Shown one piece after another: positions 25,271-34,235 of a DNA stretch of 64,000 nucleotides. A program made the translations under genes and the position numbers. The stretch comes from Thalassobacillus sp. CUG 92003 (GTDB lineage: Bacteria; Bacillota; Bacilli; Bacillales; Halobacillaceae): positions 372,001 through 436,000 of the forward strand of contig NZ_JABLSJ010000002.1 of the NCBI RefSeq assembly GCF_013618635.1, written 5' to 3'. The notes below the pieces were generated by a model. It was given only the letters and a program-made list of their open reading frames with translations. It had not been told where the DNA came from and did not search any database. Within the stretch, counting starts at the first letter, position 1. Every line of letters begins with the position of its first letter.

Positions 25271-25936
25271 TTGGCTAAGAAAATTCTCATGATTGTAACG
25301 AATGCAGATCAAGTCAATGAAGATAATAAGACAGGACTATGGTTGTCAGAATTCGTCGAACCGTACATGGAATTTTTACAGGCGGGATTCGAGGTGACGG
25401 CCGCCAGCATCAAAGGTGGCAAGATACCGATTGACCCTAACAGCTACAGTAATGAACTGCCGAAAGAATGGGATGATATCGTCATGGAACCGTTAAGCAA
25501 CACGGAAAAACTGACGAATATTGATCCGTCCGCATTCGATGGGGTGTTCCTCCCTGGCGGACACGGGACAATGTTTGATTTTCCTCAGAATGAAACATTG
25601 CAATACGTATTAAAACATTTTGCAGAATCAGATAAGTTGATTGGAGCAGTCTGTCATGGCCCGGCCGGATTTGTAGGAGTGACAGATGCCCAGGGGAACT
25701 CGATTGTAAAAGGGAAAAAGATTACCGGATTCACGAATGAAGAAGAGTCCCAAACAGGTTTGGATTCCTATATGCCGTTCTTGTTAGAAAGTAAATTATC
25801 AGAAGAAGGCGCCACATTCGTAACGGATGACGCTTATCAGGATCATGTGGTCATGGATGGTCGCTTCATAACAGGCCAAAACCCGCAATCAAGCTTAAGT
25901 ACAGCCAGACAGTACGTTGAGACGATCGGCAAATAA
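25271..25936 (+). CDS. DJ-1/PfpI (Hsp31-like) family protein
   Basis: A 221-residue protein of the class I glutamine amidotransferase-like fold. The likely triad is visible: Glu27 in WLSEFVEPY, Cys128 in the nucleophile elbow GAVCHGPAG and His129. FLPGGHGTMFDFP near residue 93 and FTNEEESQTGL match the Hsp31/YDR533c type, whose members act as glyoxalases or chaperones against carbonyl stress. The start is TTG at 25271, following AAGGAGGG. It is monocistronic. The exact activity cannot be told from sequence. Confidence 0.9.
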   Translation: MAKKILMIVTNADQVNEDNKTGLWLSEFVEPYMEFLQAGFEVTAASIKGGKIPIDPNSYSNELPKEWDDIVMEPLSNTEKLTNIDPSAFDGVFLPGGHGTMFDFPQNETLQYVLKHFAESDKLIGAVCHGPAGFVGVTDAQGNSIVKGKKITGFTNEEESQTGLDSYMPFLLESKLSEEGATFVTDDAYQDHVVMDGRFITGQNPQSSLSTARQYVETIGK

Positions 25937-26041
25937 ATTCGTGTAAGATACCTCTAGAAGGAAAATAGGTTGGAAAGTAATAAATTATAGGTGTGAAAAA
26001 GCGAACATTGTAACCGTTTATAAGGTCTGCGATGCTCATGA

Positions 26042-26165
26042 GCGTAGTCAAAACACGTAGACTCCTACGGGAACAGCGCGAGCCGAAGATCCCGCAGGAA
26101 AGTGGTTTTGCTTTCCGAGGAAGCTGAGGCCGTGCCCGTGGAAAGCGGAGTGTTTTGACGGAGCG
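26042..26165 (+). repeat. Family A intergenic repeat, copy 1
   Basis: A ~124-bp element bounded by GTCAAAACAC (26047-26056) and GTGTTTTGAC (26150-26159). The core reads GACTCCTACGGGAACAGCGC, then CGAAGATCCCGCAGGAAAG and GAGGCCGTGCCCGTGGAAAG. Copies 2 (36612-36743) and 3 (52417-52548) lie in the opposite orientation. A CCGAAC hairpin follows five bases later. Confidence 0.92.
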
Positions 26166-26170
26166 GTACA

Positions 26171-26214
26171 GAAAAACACCGAACAATTTCAGAGTAATTG
26201 CTCGGTGTTTTTTT
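26171..26214. terminator. CCGAAC-family hairpin beside repeat A1
   Basis: AAAAACACCGAACAATT pairs with AATTGCTCGGTGTTTTT, allowing one wobble. It can serve the convergent LysM-NlpC/P60 gene as well as the DJ-1 gene. Confidence 0.85.
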
Positions 26215-26255
26215 CTGGTTTCATTTAGAATTGCCCCAGCTCTTTATAACTATAT

Positions 26256-27272
26256 TTAATATGTTTTAGCTCCTAAGTATCTGGAACTCCAGTAAGACGT
26301 CGTCATGTTGCTGATGGTCACTCCGTCGGAACCAGCATGGACAAATTTGTTGTTTCCAAGATAAATGCCGGCGTGAGAGGGACCTGATTTATAGGTTTCG
26401 AAGAATACGACATCTCCGATCGATGGAGAATTGACGGACGTCCCTGCATGGTAGATTGAAGCTGTTGTCCTTGGTACATTGATACCATGTTTTTCGAATA
26501 CATAATTGATGAACCCGCTGCAATCGAATCCTGCCGGTGTTGTCCCGCCCCATTGATAAGCAGTACCGATTTGAGACTTAGCGGTGGAAATCAAAGCAGA
26601 TGTTGTATTCTGCTTTGGAGCTGAGTCGGAAGAGGAGCCGTTTGAGGATCCGTTACCGGTCACTTTCAGCTTTTGACCAACGTGAATGATCGTGCCGCTG
26701 ATATTATTTAAATTCTTCAATTTAGAAATGCTGATGTTATATTGGTTGGCAATCTTCCACAAGGAATCACCCGATTTTACGGTGTACGTGCTTGTGTTGC
26801 CAGAGTTGCTACCCTCAGAGGAAGAATTGTTGGAGTCGTCATTGTTGGAATGATTCGACTGAGAACGGTCTAATTTAAGGGTTTGGCCAACATGGATAAT
26901 GTCGCTTGACAGATTATTTAAGCTTTTAAGTTGAGCCACACTGATATTATACCTGTTGCCGATCGCCCAAAGGGAGTCGCCGGATTTCACGGTATACGAA
27001 TCAGTGGCGTTATCAGAACTGGATTGATTGTCCGAAATCGAACGAGATTCTTCACTAACGACAAGTTTTTGACCCGGGTGGATGATGCTGCCCGATAGGT
27101 CGTTCAGCTCTTTTATTTTATAGACGGATGTACCATATTTATGTGCGAAATCCCAGAGCGTGTCCCCGCTTTTAACTGTGACTGAATCAGCATGTGCAAC
27201 ATTAGCTCCTACGGTCATGACACCTACAAAACTCGTGGTAACAATGGCCTTTTTGACCCAATTGTTTTTCAT
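26256..27272 (-). CDS. LysM-NlpC/P60 cell wall endopeptidase
   Basis: A 338-residue secreted wall hydrolase. A signal peptide (residues 1-29, cut after AHA-D) precedes three LysM domains (about 30-72, 93-134 and 163-204) joined by Ser/Asn-rich linkers, which bind peptidoglycan. The C-terminal NlpC/P60 domain has Cys251 (FDCSGF), His300 (SHAGIYLG) and His312 (FVHAGS). Known relatives (LytE, LytF) cut the D-Glu-mDAP bond during growth and separation. AATTGGGAGG precedes the ATG. A terminator lies upstream, so it is transcribed alone. Confidence 0.95.
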   Translation of the reverse strand: MKNNWVKKAIVTTSFVGVMTVGANVAHADSVTVKSGDTLWDFAHKYGTSVYKIKELNDLSGSIIHPGQKLVVSEESRSISDNQSSSDNATDSYTVKSGDSLWAIGNRYNISVAQLKSLNNLSSDIIHVGQTLKLDRSQSNHSNNDDSNNSSSEGSNSGNTSTYTVKSGDSLWKIANQYNISISKLKNLNNISGTIIHVGQKLKVTGNGSSNGSSSDSAPKQNTTSALISTAKSQIGTAYQWGGTTPAGFDCSGFINYVFEKHGINVPRTTASIYHAGTSVNSPSIGDVVFFETYKSGPSHAGIYLGNNKFVHAGSDGVTISNMTTSYWSSRYLGAKTY

Positions 27273-27382
27273 TATGTACCTCCCAATTAATAAGTTAGGT
27301 AGTTTGATAGATTATAAAGAGATTCTAACATAGCTGGATTCGACATTATGTTACATTAGGATTACATTATTATTACGACCGT

Positions 27383-27420
27383 CAAAAAGCCTTCAGACAG
27401 TGTAGTCTGAAGGCTTTTTG
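27383..27420. terminator. Terminator between yjiH-type and wall hydrolase genes
   Basis: CAAAAAGCCTTCAGAC pairs with GTCTGAAGGCTTTTTG, a perfect 16-bp stem. It ends the - strand yjiH-type gene. Confidence 0.92.
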
Positions 27421-27472
27421 GTGTTTGGATTTTTTCGTGATTACAAAAATGTTAACTATTTTATGCTGCCTA

Positions 27473-28822
27473 TTAAAAGATTAGGTGAGCGATTAGTACG
27501 ATAATCGGCAAGGTAATCAATGTGCGCTCGACAAATATAATGAATAAGTCTTTCATCCCGACAGGCACTTTGGATGCTAATAATAGACCGCCAACTTCTG
27601 ACATATAGATCAGTTGGGTAACAGATAATGAAGCGATGATAAATCGTGTCATTTCACTCTCGATTGAGCTTCCGATAATAGCCGGCAGGAACATATCGGC
27701 GAAGCCGACTAATATCGTTTCAGATGCTTCAGCAGCGTACGGAACCTGCATGAGCTCCAGAAGGGGGATGAAAGGGTACCCGATCCACGTGAAGAATGGA
27801 GTGAACTCAGCAATGACAAGGGCGATCGTACCGAGTGCCATGACAATGGGCGCTACCCCCATCCACATGTCGAGAATGTTTTGTCCGCCCTGTTTAAAGA
27901 ATTTACTGACGCTCGATTCTTTACTTCCTCTTTGTACGGCTTGTAGATAAGCGTAAGACAGCATGTTGTGCTCACTTGGTATAGCTTCATCCATTTCCGC
28001 TGGCTCTTCTGTGACATACGTATTTGTTTTTCTTGATAACGGAGGAATACGCGGCATAATGAGCGCTGCGACAAGACCGGAGGCAGCGACTGTTAAATAA
28101 AAGGGAACAAATAGATGCTCTAAATGGACTTCAGCGATGACCACAAGACTGAAGGTGATCGATACAACTGAGAATGTGGTCCCGATCACCGCGGCTTCAC
28201 GTTTGGTGTAGTACCCTTCTTCATACTGCTTACTCGTCAATAGGACCCCGATGGTGCCATCTCCAAGCCAGGATGCAAGGGAATCAATGGACGAACGGCC
28301 TGGCAGGGTGAACAGCGGGCGCATGATTTTGGTAAGCAAAACGCCAAATAACTCCAGCAAACCGTAATTAAGCAGTAAGGGTAGAAAGAGGCCGGCAAAT
28401 AAGAAGACGGCAAATAATACATGAAGTAAGTCTCCGAGCAACAGTCCACCCGTATCTGGCGATATGATCGCTTGGGGCCCGATTTGAAAAAAGACCATGA
28501 TAGCAAAGATCATCCCTAATAATCGAGTGATGGTCCAAACAGGCGTGACGTTAAATAAAGATTGAAAAAACGGCTTTTGCTTTAGCGCATCAGCTCCTGC
28601 TGCTTTCGTTAACAGGGTCCCGATAGCGGTGATGGAGATGATCATCATCATGATGAAGGATAGATAATCGGCTAACCAAGCTTGCACCCATCCGGCTAAA
28701 ATCGCAATGGGGATGGTAATGGTATCGCCGTTCTTAACGGGCACCATAAAGAGAATGATCCCTAAAAGGGAAGGAAGAATAAATTTCAGATGATTGCTTG
28801 TCGAATATTGACTTGCTTTCAT
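27473..28822 (-). CDS. YjiH family membrane protein (nucleoside-recognition/Gate domain)
   Basis: A 449-residue membrane protein with about eleven helices, matching YjiH-like proteins with two nucleoside-recognition (Gate) segments. Notable blocks are LPGRSSIDSLASWLGDGTIGVLLTSKQYEEGYYTKREAAVIG in the first half, and FADMFLPAIIGSSIESEMTRFIIASLSVTQLIYMSEVG in the second. Family members are relatives of spore proteins SpmA/SpmB and concentrative nucleoside carriers; a transport role is likely but unproven. It lies downstream of a fructosamine kinase on the same strand, 89 bases away. Confidence 0.85.
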   Translation of the reverse strand: MKASQYSTSNHLKFILPSLLGIILFMVPVKNGDTITIPIAILAGWVQAWLADYLSFIMMMIISITAIGTLLTKAAGADALKQKPFFQSLFNVTPVWTITRLLGMIFAIMVFFQIGPQAIISPDTGGLLLGDLLHVLFAVFLFAGLFLPLLLNYGLLELFGVLLTKIMRPLFTLPGRSSIDSLASWLGDGTIGVLLTSKQYEEGYYTKREAAVIGTTFSVVSITFSLVVIAEVHLEHLFVPFYLTVAASGLVAALIMPRIPPLSRKTNTYVTEEPAEMDEAIPSEHNMLSYAYLQAVQRGSKESSVSKFFKQGGQNILDMWMGVAPIVMALGTIALVIAEFTPFFTWIGYPFIPLLELMQVPYAAEASETILVGFADMFLPAIIGSSIESEMTRFIIASLSVTQLIYMSEVGGLLLASKVPVGMKDLFIIFVERTLITLPIIVLIAHLIF

Positions 28823-28911
28823 TCGTCACACTCCTACGATGGTAATAAAAATACAATAGATTTCATTTTAATACACACAGGGGAACTTGCCAATAGCGAC
28901 TTTACGGGTGG

Positions 28912-29784
28912 TCACGTGACATAGCGGTCCAGGACACGATCGACGGAAGGGCCGTAGCTTTCTCCGAAAATATTCAAATGGACAAGCAAATAAAACAGCT
29001 GATACAACGGTTTCGTATCGTGATAGTAATCCGGCAGGGGCTGGACCTCCTCATAGGCGGAATAAAAGGTTTTCGGGAAACCTCCGAACAGTTCTGTAAA
29101 GGCTAACTCAAAAGCGCGGTCCCCATACAGAATCGAAGGATCGATGACATAGGGACGCCCTTCAGGACCGCTCATCCAATTTCCGCCCCATAAATCACCA
29201 TGCAAAAGAGACGGGCTTGGCCGTGCTGGGATCCATCTTTCCAAATACGTCAGCAGGGTTTCCATTTTGCGGTGGCGGGAGGCAGGCATTTTGTTTTGCT
29301 GAACAGCCCGTTCAAATTGATTTTTCAGTCGTTGGTCACGGTAATACACGAGCCAATTATCAAACCAACCATTAGGCTGGGGGAGTGTACCGACAAATGT
29401 CTCCTCGTGGAACCCGAATTGATTGGCATGCGTGGCGTGCATCTCAGCGAGTAAACGTCCCAGCTGCTCTTCGCTTTTGGGGGAGGGGGTTTGTGTGATC
29501 CAGTCCATCACAATAACAGCAGGGCTGCCATCCTCAGGTTCATCGTAGTAATGGACATTCGGCACTGAAAGAGTGTCGCTCTCCTTGATTAAATTGAGAC
29601 CTTCGGCTTCTACTCTAAAGAAGTGGCTGGAGATGTGTTGGTTTCCTTTGATGAAATATTGTTCATTCAAGGTTTCGACGTAAAAGGCCTGGTTAATGTC
29701 GCCGCCCGATAGGCTGCGCATAGATGTGATGGGGGATGTATCGTTCACATGGCTTAATGCGCGCTGAATCGTTTCTCTCATCAT
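28912..29784 (-). CDS. Fructosamine (ketosamine-3-) kinase family protein
   Basis: A 290-residue kinase of the aminoglycoside phosphotransferase-like fold that phosphorylates sugar-amine adducts so that they break down, repairing glycated proteins or amines. The catalytic loop is LLHGDLWGGNW (near residue 193) and the metal-binding DPSILYGDRAFELAFTELFGGF follows, both typical of the family. The nucleotide part shows QAFYVET and YFIKGN near the N-terminus. ATG at 29784 or 29781 follows GCAGGTG. It is followed on the same strand by the yjiH-type gene and preceded by the araC-type gene. Confidence 0.93.
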   Translation of the reverse strand: MMRETIQRALSHVNDTSPITSMRSLSGGDINQAFYVETLNEQYFIKGNQHISSHFFRVEAEGLNLIKESDTLSVPNVHYYDEPEDGSPAVIVMDWITQTPSPKSEEQLGRLLAEMHATHANQFGFHEETFVGTLPQPNGWFDNWLVYYRDQRLKNQFERAVQQNKMPASRHRKMETLLTYLERWIPARPSPSLLHGDLWGGNWMSGPEGRPYVIDPSILYGDRAFELAFTELFGGFPKTFYSAYEEVQPLPDYYHDTKPLYQLFYLLVHLNIFGESYGPSVDRVLDRYVT

Positions 29785-29851
29785 AACACCTGCTTTTTTC
29801 TAGAATGTCGTTCTGCTGGTTTGTACCCTTCTCTACCATGGATGACACATA

Positions 29852-30607
29852 TTAAGAGAAGGCAGCAGGTTGGCTGGCATGCGTATCGCGGTATTGTTTC
29901 GGAGTCAAGCCGAGATGTTTACGAAAAACAGAGGTATAGTAGCTTTGATTGCAAAATTTAAAGAGGCCCGAAATGTCTGAGATAGAAGTCGTCGTATGAA
30001 GAAGGAAATATTTCGATTCCTCTACGCGTTTTTCATTGATAAATTGCACAATCGATCGCCCCACTTCTTTTTTGAACAAATGCGAGAGGTAACTTGGGCT
30101 TACATAGCAATGGCCGGCGATTTGTTCCAATCTGAGGTCATCCAATATGTGATCATGAATAAATGTGATCGCTTTATTGATGATGGTGGAATAAGGGAGC
30201 CCTTCTAATTCAATCACCATTTGAATGAAGTGGCTGAGCATCTCGTATTCCAGCTCGTCCAAACGTTCCGGTGTATTCCTCAGTTCAATTTCCAGGATGT
30301 AAGCGTCGCTTAAATTGAACGCCGTTTCGGCTTCGACACCTGCACTGATGATCGCTCGCGTAAAGAGCGTACATGAACAAATCAAAGAATTTTTTAAAGA
30401 TCTTAATGGGGTATGAGCCAGAGTCGGGCGTTGGTCTTTATTGATATTTTTTAATAAGTTCATAGCCCGCTCTTTATTCTGGCTTGTAATCGCTTCTATC
30501 AATTGTTGTTCCATTAAAAAAGACGGGTGCAAATAGTGGTTTTGCCTATTATTCATGCGGACTGTCATAAACCTTTCCAACATGTTGGGTTTGATGGTGT
30601 TTGTCAT
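29852..30607 (-). CDS. AraC family transcriptional regulator
   Basis: A 251-residue regulator. The C-terminal AraC/XylS DNA-binding domain has both helix-turn-helix units: LRLEQIAGHCYVSPSYLSHLFKKEVG and the second helix pair ending in CNQSYYTSVFRKHLGLTPKQYRDT. The N-terminal part is helical and not a cupin, resembling YSIRK/YesN-like regulators of sugar genes. ATG at 30607 is placed after AAGGGGGG; an upstream ATG at 30646 lacks a ribosome site. It is divergent from a sugar ABC operon with a cre-like site between, and so probably activates that operon. Confidence 0.92.
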   Translation of the reverse strand: MTNTIKPNMLERFMTVRMNNRQNHYLHPSFLMEQQLIEAITSQNKERAMNLLKNINKDQRPTLAHTPLRSLKNSLICSCTLFTRAIISAGVEAETAFNLSDAYILEIELRNTPERLDELEYEMLSHFIQMVIELEGLPYSTIINKAITFIHDHILDDLRLEQIAGHCYVSPSYLSHLFKKEVGRSIVQFINEKRVEESKYFLLHTTTSISDISGLFKFCNQSYYTSVFRKHLGLTPKQYRDTHASQPAAFS

Positions 30608-30665
30608 GATATCCCCCCTTGAAGTGCTTAAATTTTTGTTAAACATATAAATAATTTAATATAAT

Positions 30666-30679
30666 TGTAAGCGATTCCA
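30666..30679. promoter_or_regulatory. Candidate CcpA cre site of the sugar ABC operon
   Basis: TGTAAGCGATTCCA matches the cre consensus TGWAANCGNTNWCA at 13 of 14 positions. It lies between the divergent araC-type and binding-protein genes and would give catabolite repression. Confidence 0.65.
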
Positions 30680-30734
30680 TAGTAATATGAAACCATATCG
30701 TATCAAAAAATTTTATCAAGGAGGTCACATACTG

Positions 30735-32027
30735 ATGAAAAAATGGCTTTCATTATTGTTTCTAGTTTCATTGATGGCAATCGTAGTTGCAGGGTGTAGC
30801 GGCGACGGTGGCGGAGAAGGCGGGGAAGACACGGGATCTGACTCGGAAGAAACGAGCGGGGACGAAGGTTCCTCCGGTGAGAAAACGGTGATCAATTTCG
30901 CTGCTCAAAACGATAATACACCTGCAACGCAAGCAGCGATTGATGCTTTTAATGAGCAGTCTGATGAGTATAAAGTTGAATGGACAGAGATGACCAACGA
31001 CTCAGCTCAGATGCACGATCAACTACTTACAACGCTTTCTAGCGGTTCTAATGAGTACGACGTGATTTCAATGGACGTTGTCTGGGCAGGTGAATTTGCA
31101 GGCGCTGGATATATCGAACCGTTGGATGTCATGATGAGCGAAGACGATATCAATATGGATGACTATAACGCAGGTTCGATGACCTCTGGTAATTATCAGG
31201 GTAAACAATACACCTTGCCGTTTTTCCCTGATGTGGGCTTGCTGTATTTCCGTAAAGACATCGTTTCTGAAGAAGACACTCAGAAGCTGGTATCCGGTGA
31301 TTACACATATGAAGATTTGTTAGCTATGTCTGAAAAATACGCTTCAGAGAGTGATGCTGAGAATGGGATCGTGTACCAGTCCAAGCAGTATGAAGGCTTG
31401 ACCGTTAACGCGACAGAGTTTACTAATCAATTTGATGAAACTGAAAAAGGGCTGCAAATGATGCAGAAATTCACGGCTTCTGATGCGGTGCCTGAAGATG
31501 TACTCAACTATACAGAGGGTGAAACGCATACGGCTTTTGAAAATGGCAATGCCGTATTTGCGCGTAACTGGCCATACATGTACGGCCGGATTATGGACCC
31601 TGAAGAAAGCGGTGCGACCATTAAAGCTGACCAAGTTTCCGTTGCTCCTCTTCCAAACGGCGGGGCAGTCGGCGGCTGGCTGCTGGGAATCACCTCTAAT
31701 TCCGAAAACAAAGAAGGGGCCTGGGAATTTGTGAAATTCCTCTCAGGACCTGAAGGGCAGAAAATCATGTCAACAGAAGGCGGCTACTTGCCAGGATACA
31801 CAGCATTGCTTGAGGACGAAGAGGTACTCGAATCGAATGATCTGTTGAACTTTGAAGGTTTCCAGGCAGCTCTGGATAGTACCATTGCGCGTCCTGTTTC
31901 ACCAGAATATTCTAAAGCATCCAACGAAATTCAGGTAGCTGTTCATAAGTACTTGAGTTCCGGAGATGGCCTTGATGAAGCGGTGCAGAAGGTTAATGCT
32001 GCGATTGAGACAGAAGAAGCGGAATAA
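30735..32027 (+). CDS. Sugar ABC transporter substrate-binding lipoprotein
   Basis: A 430-residue extracellular solute-binding protein (family 1) for an oligosaccharide importer. Signal peptide with lipobox VAGC (Cys21), then a Gly/Glu/Asp-rich linker (residues 22-51) and the binding domain: INFAAQNDNTPATQAAIDAFNEQ, DVISMDVVWAGEFAGAGYIEPL, and LPNGGAVGGWLLGITSNS. ATG at 30735 follows AAGGAGG by nine bases; the longer frame from 30687 is less likely. It heads the operon with two permeases and a GH65 phosphorylase, so the ligand is likely an alpha-glucosyl disaccharide. Confidence 0.95.
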   Translation: MKKWLSLLFLVSLMAIVVAGCSGDGGGEGGEDTGSDSEETSGDEGSSGEKTVINFAAQNDNTPATQAAIDAFNEQSDEYKVEWTEMTNDSAQMHDQLLTTLSSGSNEYDVISMDVVWAGEFAGAGYIEPLDVMMSEDDINMDDYNAGSMTSGNYQGKQYTLPFFPDVGLLYFRKDIVSEEDTQKLVSGDYTYEDLLAMSEKYASESDAENGIVYQSKQYEGLTVNATEFTNQFDETEKGLQMMQKFTASDAVPEDVLNYTEGETHTAFENGNAVFARNWPYMYGRIMDPEESGATIKADQVSVAPLPNGGAVGGWLLGITSNSENKEGAWEFVKFLSGPEGQKIMSTEGGYLPGYTALLEDEEVLESNDLLNFEGFQAALDSTIARPVSPEYSKASNEIQVAVHKYLSSGDGLDEAVQKVNAAIETEEAE

Positions 32028-32046
32028 TGAGCGACACGTTTGATAT

Positions 32047-32090
32047 TCAGGCCATGCTGAACATAAAGCAGCATGGCCTGTCCATTTTGT
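32047..32090 (+). terminator. Intra-operon hairpin after the binding-protein gene
   Basis: CAGGCCATGCT pairs with AGCATGGCCTG around a short loop. Only TCCATTTTG follows, so it should be a weak terminator or a 3'-end stabiliser that raises binding-protein levels over permeases. Confidence 0.65.
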
Positions 32091-32137
32091 CAGGATGAAA
32101 ATATAACCGTCTAGAGGTGAAGCTGAGGAGGGTTACA

Positions 32138-33352
32138 ATGAAGAAGATGGGCTTTAAAGGCTCGATTTTTATTATTCCAATATTGATATTGATTGCAATA
32201 TTTTCTTTATGGCCGGTGCTGCAGTCTTTTACTTACACATTCTTTGATTATCAGTTGAACGATCGCAGTAAAGCAGGACTTTATTTGAATGACCGCTTCA
32301 ACGTTGACTTATTTAATGAATCATCGACTTATATTGATCTATTCCTTGAACGGGACATGGACAATATTACAGAGGAAGAAGACGTAGCCAAGGCTGAAGA
32401 TTTGATGGCCCGTCTCGATGAGCTTGACCAGGAATTTGAAGGTGAGTCGGGTGTTATTACCATTGATGACAGTGTAAAAGAGGATATCCAGGCGTTTCAT
32501 GAAGATGCCAGCACATTAGTATCGAACTTTAATGAGAAGTATGATATGCAGACTGGACAAAACTTACCTGATATTGTGGCTGATGTTGATAATAGCCTGA
32601 TCGAGTCCAACTTTGTGGGGCTGGCTAATTATAAGAAAGCCTTCAAAGATGCCTTTATCGGCACGGCCACGATCAATACGTTGATTTTTACAGGGGTCTC
32701 TGTGTTCTTAGAATTAATCCTTGGCCTCGGCATGGCAATGATCATGGACAAGGGGATGCGTGGCCAAGGATTTATTCGGACAGCTTCATTAATTCCCTGG
32801 GCCATTCCGACTGCAGTGGCAGCCCTGATGTGGAGTTATCTCTATGATGGGACAGCAGGTGTGGTGGCCGAAATATTTGCTAATATCGGCTTAATCGGTG
32901 CGCCGACAGATCTACTGCAGACTGGTGCGGGTGCCATGACAGCCGCTATTTTAGCGGACGTATGGAAAACGACGCCTTATATGGCTATCCTGCTGTTAGC
33001 GGGTCTTCAAACGATTCCAAAATCCTTGTATGAAGCAGGTTCGATTGATGGGGCAAGTAAAGTGCAGCAATTTATAAACATTACGCTGCCGTTGTTGAAA
33101 CCTGCTGTACTTGTGGCGCTGCTATTCCGTACGCTCGATGCGTTCCGCGTCTTCGATTTGATTTACGTCCTCACAGGTGGAGGACCCGGAGGCTCGACGG
33201 AAACGCTCTCGATTTATTCTTATAAAGTCATGTTTGCTCAGACGAACTTTGGCTACGGCTCTGTGATTGTCATGATCATGTTTGTGATCGTTGCCATCAT
33301 CGCCACGATTTATGTTAAAGTGCTGGGCGCAGATGTTATGGAAAAAAATTAA
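32138..33352 (+). CDS. Sugar ABC transporter permease (MalF type)
   Basis: A 404-residue inner component of the importer. Between the first membrane helix (residues about 9-28) and the rest there is a ~125-residue extracellular insertion rich in Asp and Glu, similar in place to the P2 loop of MalF that contacts the binding protein. Five more helices follow, and the EAA loop is seen in LYEAGSIDGASKVQQFINITLPLLKPA, which docks the ATPase. ATG at 32138 follows GAGGAGGG. No ATPase gene is in the operon, so a shared MsmX-type ATPase is presumed. Confidence 0.93.
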   Translation: MKKMGFKGSIFIIPILILIAIFSLWPVLQSFTYTFFDYQLNDRSKAGLYLNDRFNVDLFNESSTYIDLFLERDMDNITEEEDVAKAEDLMARLDELDQEFEGESGVITIDDSVKEDIQAFHEDASTLVSNFNEKYDMQTGQNLPDIVADVDNSLIESNFVGLANYKKAFKDAFIGTATINTLIFTGVSVFLELILGLGMAMIMDKGMRGQGFIRTASLIPWAIPTAVAALMWSYLYDGTAGVVAEIFANIGLIGAPTDLLQTGAGAMTAAILADVWKTTPYMAILLLAGLQTIPKSLYEAGSIDGASKVQQFINITLPLLKPAVLVALLFRTLDAFRVFDLIYVLTGGGPGGSTETLSIYSYKVMFAQTNFGYGSVIVMIMFVIVAIIATIYVKVLGADVMEKN

Positions 33353-33367
33353 AGGAGGTTGAGTGAG

Positions 33368-34213
33368 ATGGCAAAACAAAAGCATCCGAATTCATCTAAA
33401 AGTAACTGGTTATTTCTGGTTGTTCTAGCATTTTATTTAGTCGTTGTTGTTTTTCCGTTTTTGTGGATCTTCATCACCTCCTTTAAGAGTACAGGTGAAA
33501 TTTTCGGTAACAATCCCTTCAATATCATCCCGGAAAATCCGACTTTGTCCCACTATTCCAGTGTTATTTTTGATAAAGGCATTTTTACAGCCATCTGGAA
33601 CAGCCTTGTCGTTTCAGGCGTGACCACCATTTATATTGTGTTTGTGGCGACCTTGGCGGCTTATGCTATCTCCCGTTTTGATTTCTTTGGCAAAAATCTT
33701 TTGCTAGGAATTGTCTTAGCGGTTTCCATGTTTCCGCAAATGATTGTCATTGGTCCGATCTACAACCTATTCGTTGATTTAGGGTGGACAAACAGCTACT
33801 GGATCACCCTCCCGTATTCTTCCATTACATTGCCAATGGCGGTTTGGATATTGGTGACCCATTTCAATCAAATTCCTATGGCTCTTGAGGAATCGGCCAA
33901 AATGGACGGGGCGAATCGGTTTCAGACGTTGTTCCGGATTGTGTTTCCGTTAGCGGCTCCTGGGGTATTCACCACTGCAATCATTGTGTTCATCACAGCG
34001 TGGAATGAATTTGTACTTGCAATTACCATCAACTCTGATGCTTCTTATCATACCGTACCGGTTGCCATTTCCTTTCTCAGAACCCAATTTGAGATTCTGT
34101 GGGGTCAAGTAGCAGCTGCGACCACTCTGGTAACCATTCCAACGCTTTTGATTGTCTTGTTCTTCCAGAAACAGATTGTCTCTGGTTTGACAAGTGGTGG
34201 TGTGAAAGAATGA
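33368..34213 (+). CDS. Sugar ABC transporter permease (MalG type)
   Basis: A 281-residue permease with six membrane helices, the partner of the preceding MalF-type protein. The EAA loop is LEESAKMDGANRFQTLFRIVFPLAAPGV, where the Gly of DGAN is invariant. GGGVKE ends the protein (SGLTSGGVKE), as in many MalG-type permeases. ATG at 33368 follows AAAGGAGG by nine bases, which itself overlaps the stop region of the upstream gene; a TTG at 33359 is less likely. It precedes the GH65 gene by 22 bases. Confidence 0.94.
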   Translation: MAKQKHPNSSKSNWLFLVVLAFYLVVVVFPFLWIFITSFKSTGEIFGNNPFNIIPENPTLSHYSSVIFDKGIFTAIWNSLVVSGVTTIYIVFVATLAAYAISRFDFFGKNLLLGIVLAVSMFPQMIVIGPIYNLFVDLGWTNSYWITLPYSSITLPMAVWILVTHFNQIPMALEESAKMDGANRFQTLFRIVFPLAAPGVFTTAIIVFITAWNEFVLAITINSDASYHTVPVAISFLRTQFEILWGQVAAATTLVTIPTLLIVLFFQKQIVSGLTSGGVKE

Positions 34214-34235
34214 TGAATAAAGGAGAGATGGGCCA

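Noticed and set aside
25866-26186. 106-codon frame on the - strand with CGIFGSRCSRRSLRVLTTL, echoed by frames at 36589-36795 and 52304-52618
   Set aside because: The shared peptide comes only from the conserved DNA of repeat family A. The frames differ in start and flanks and have no ribosome sites.
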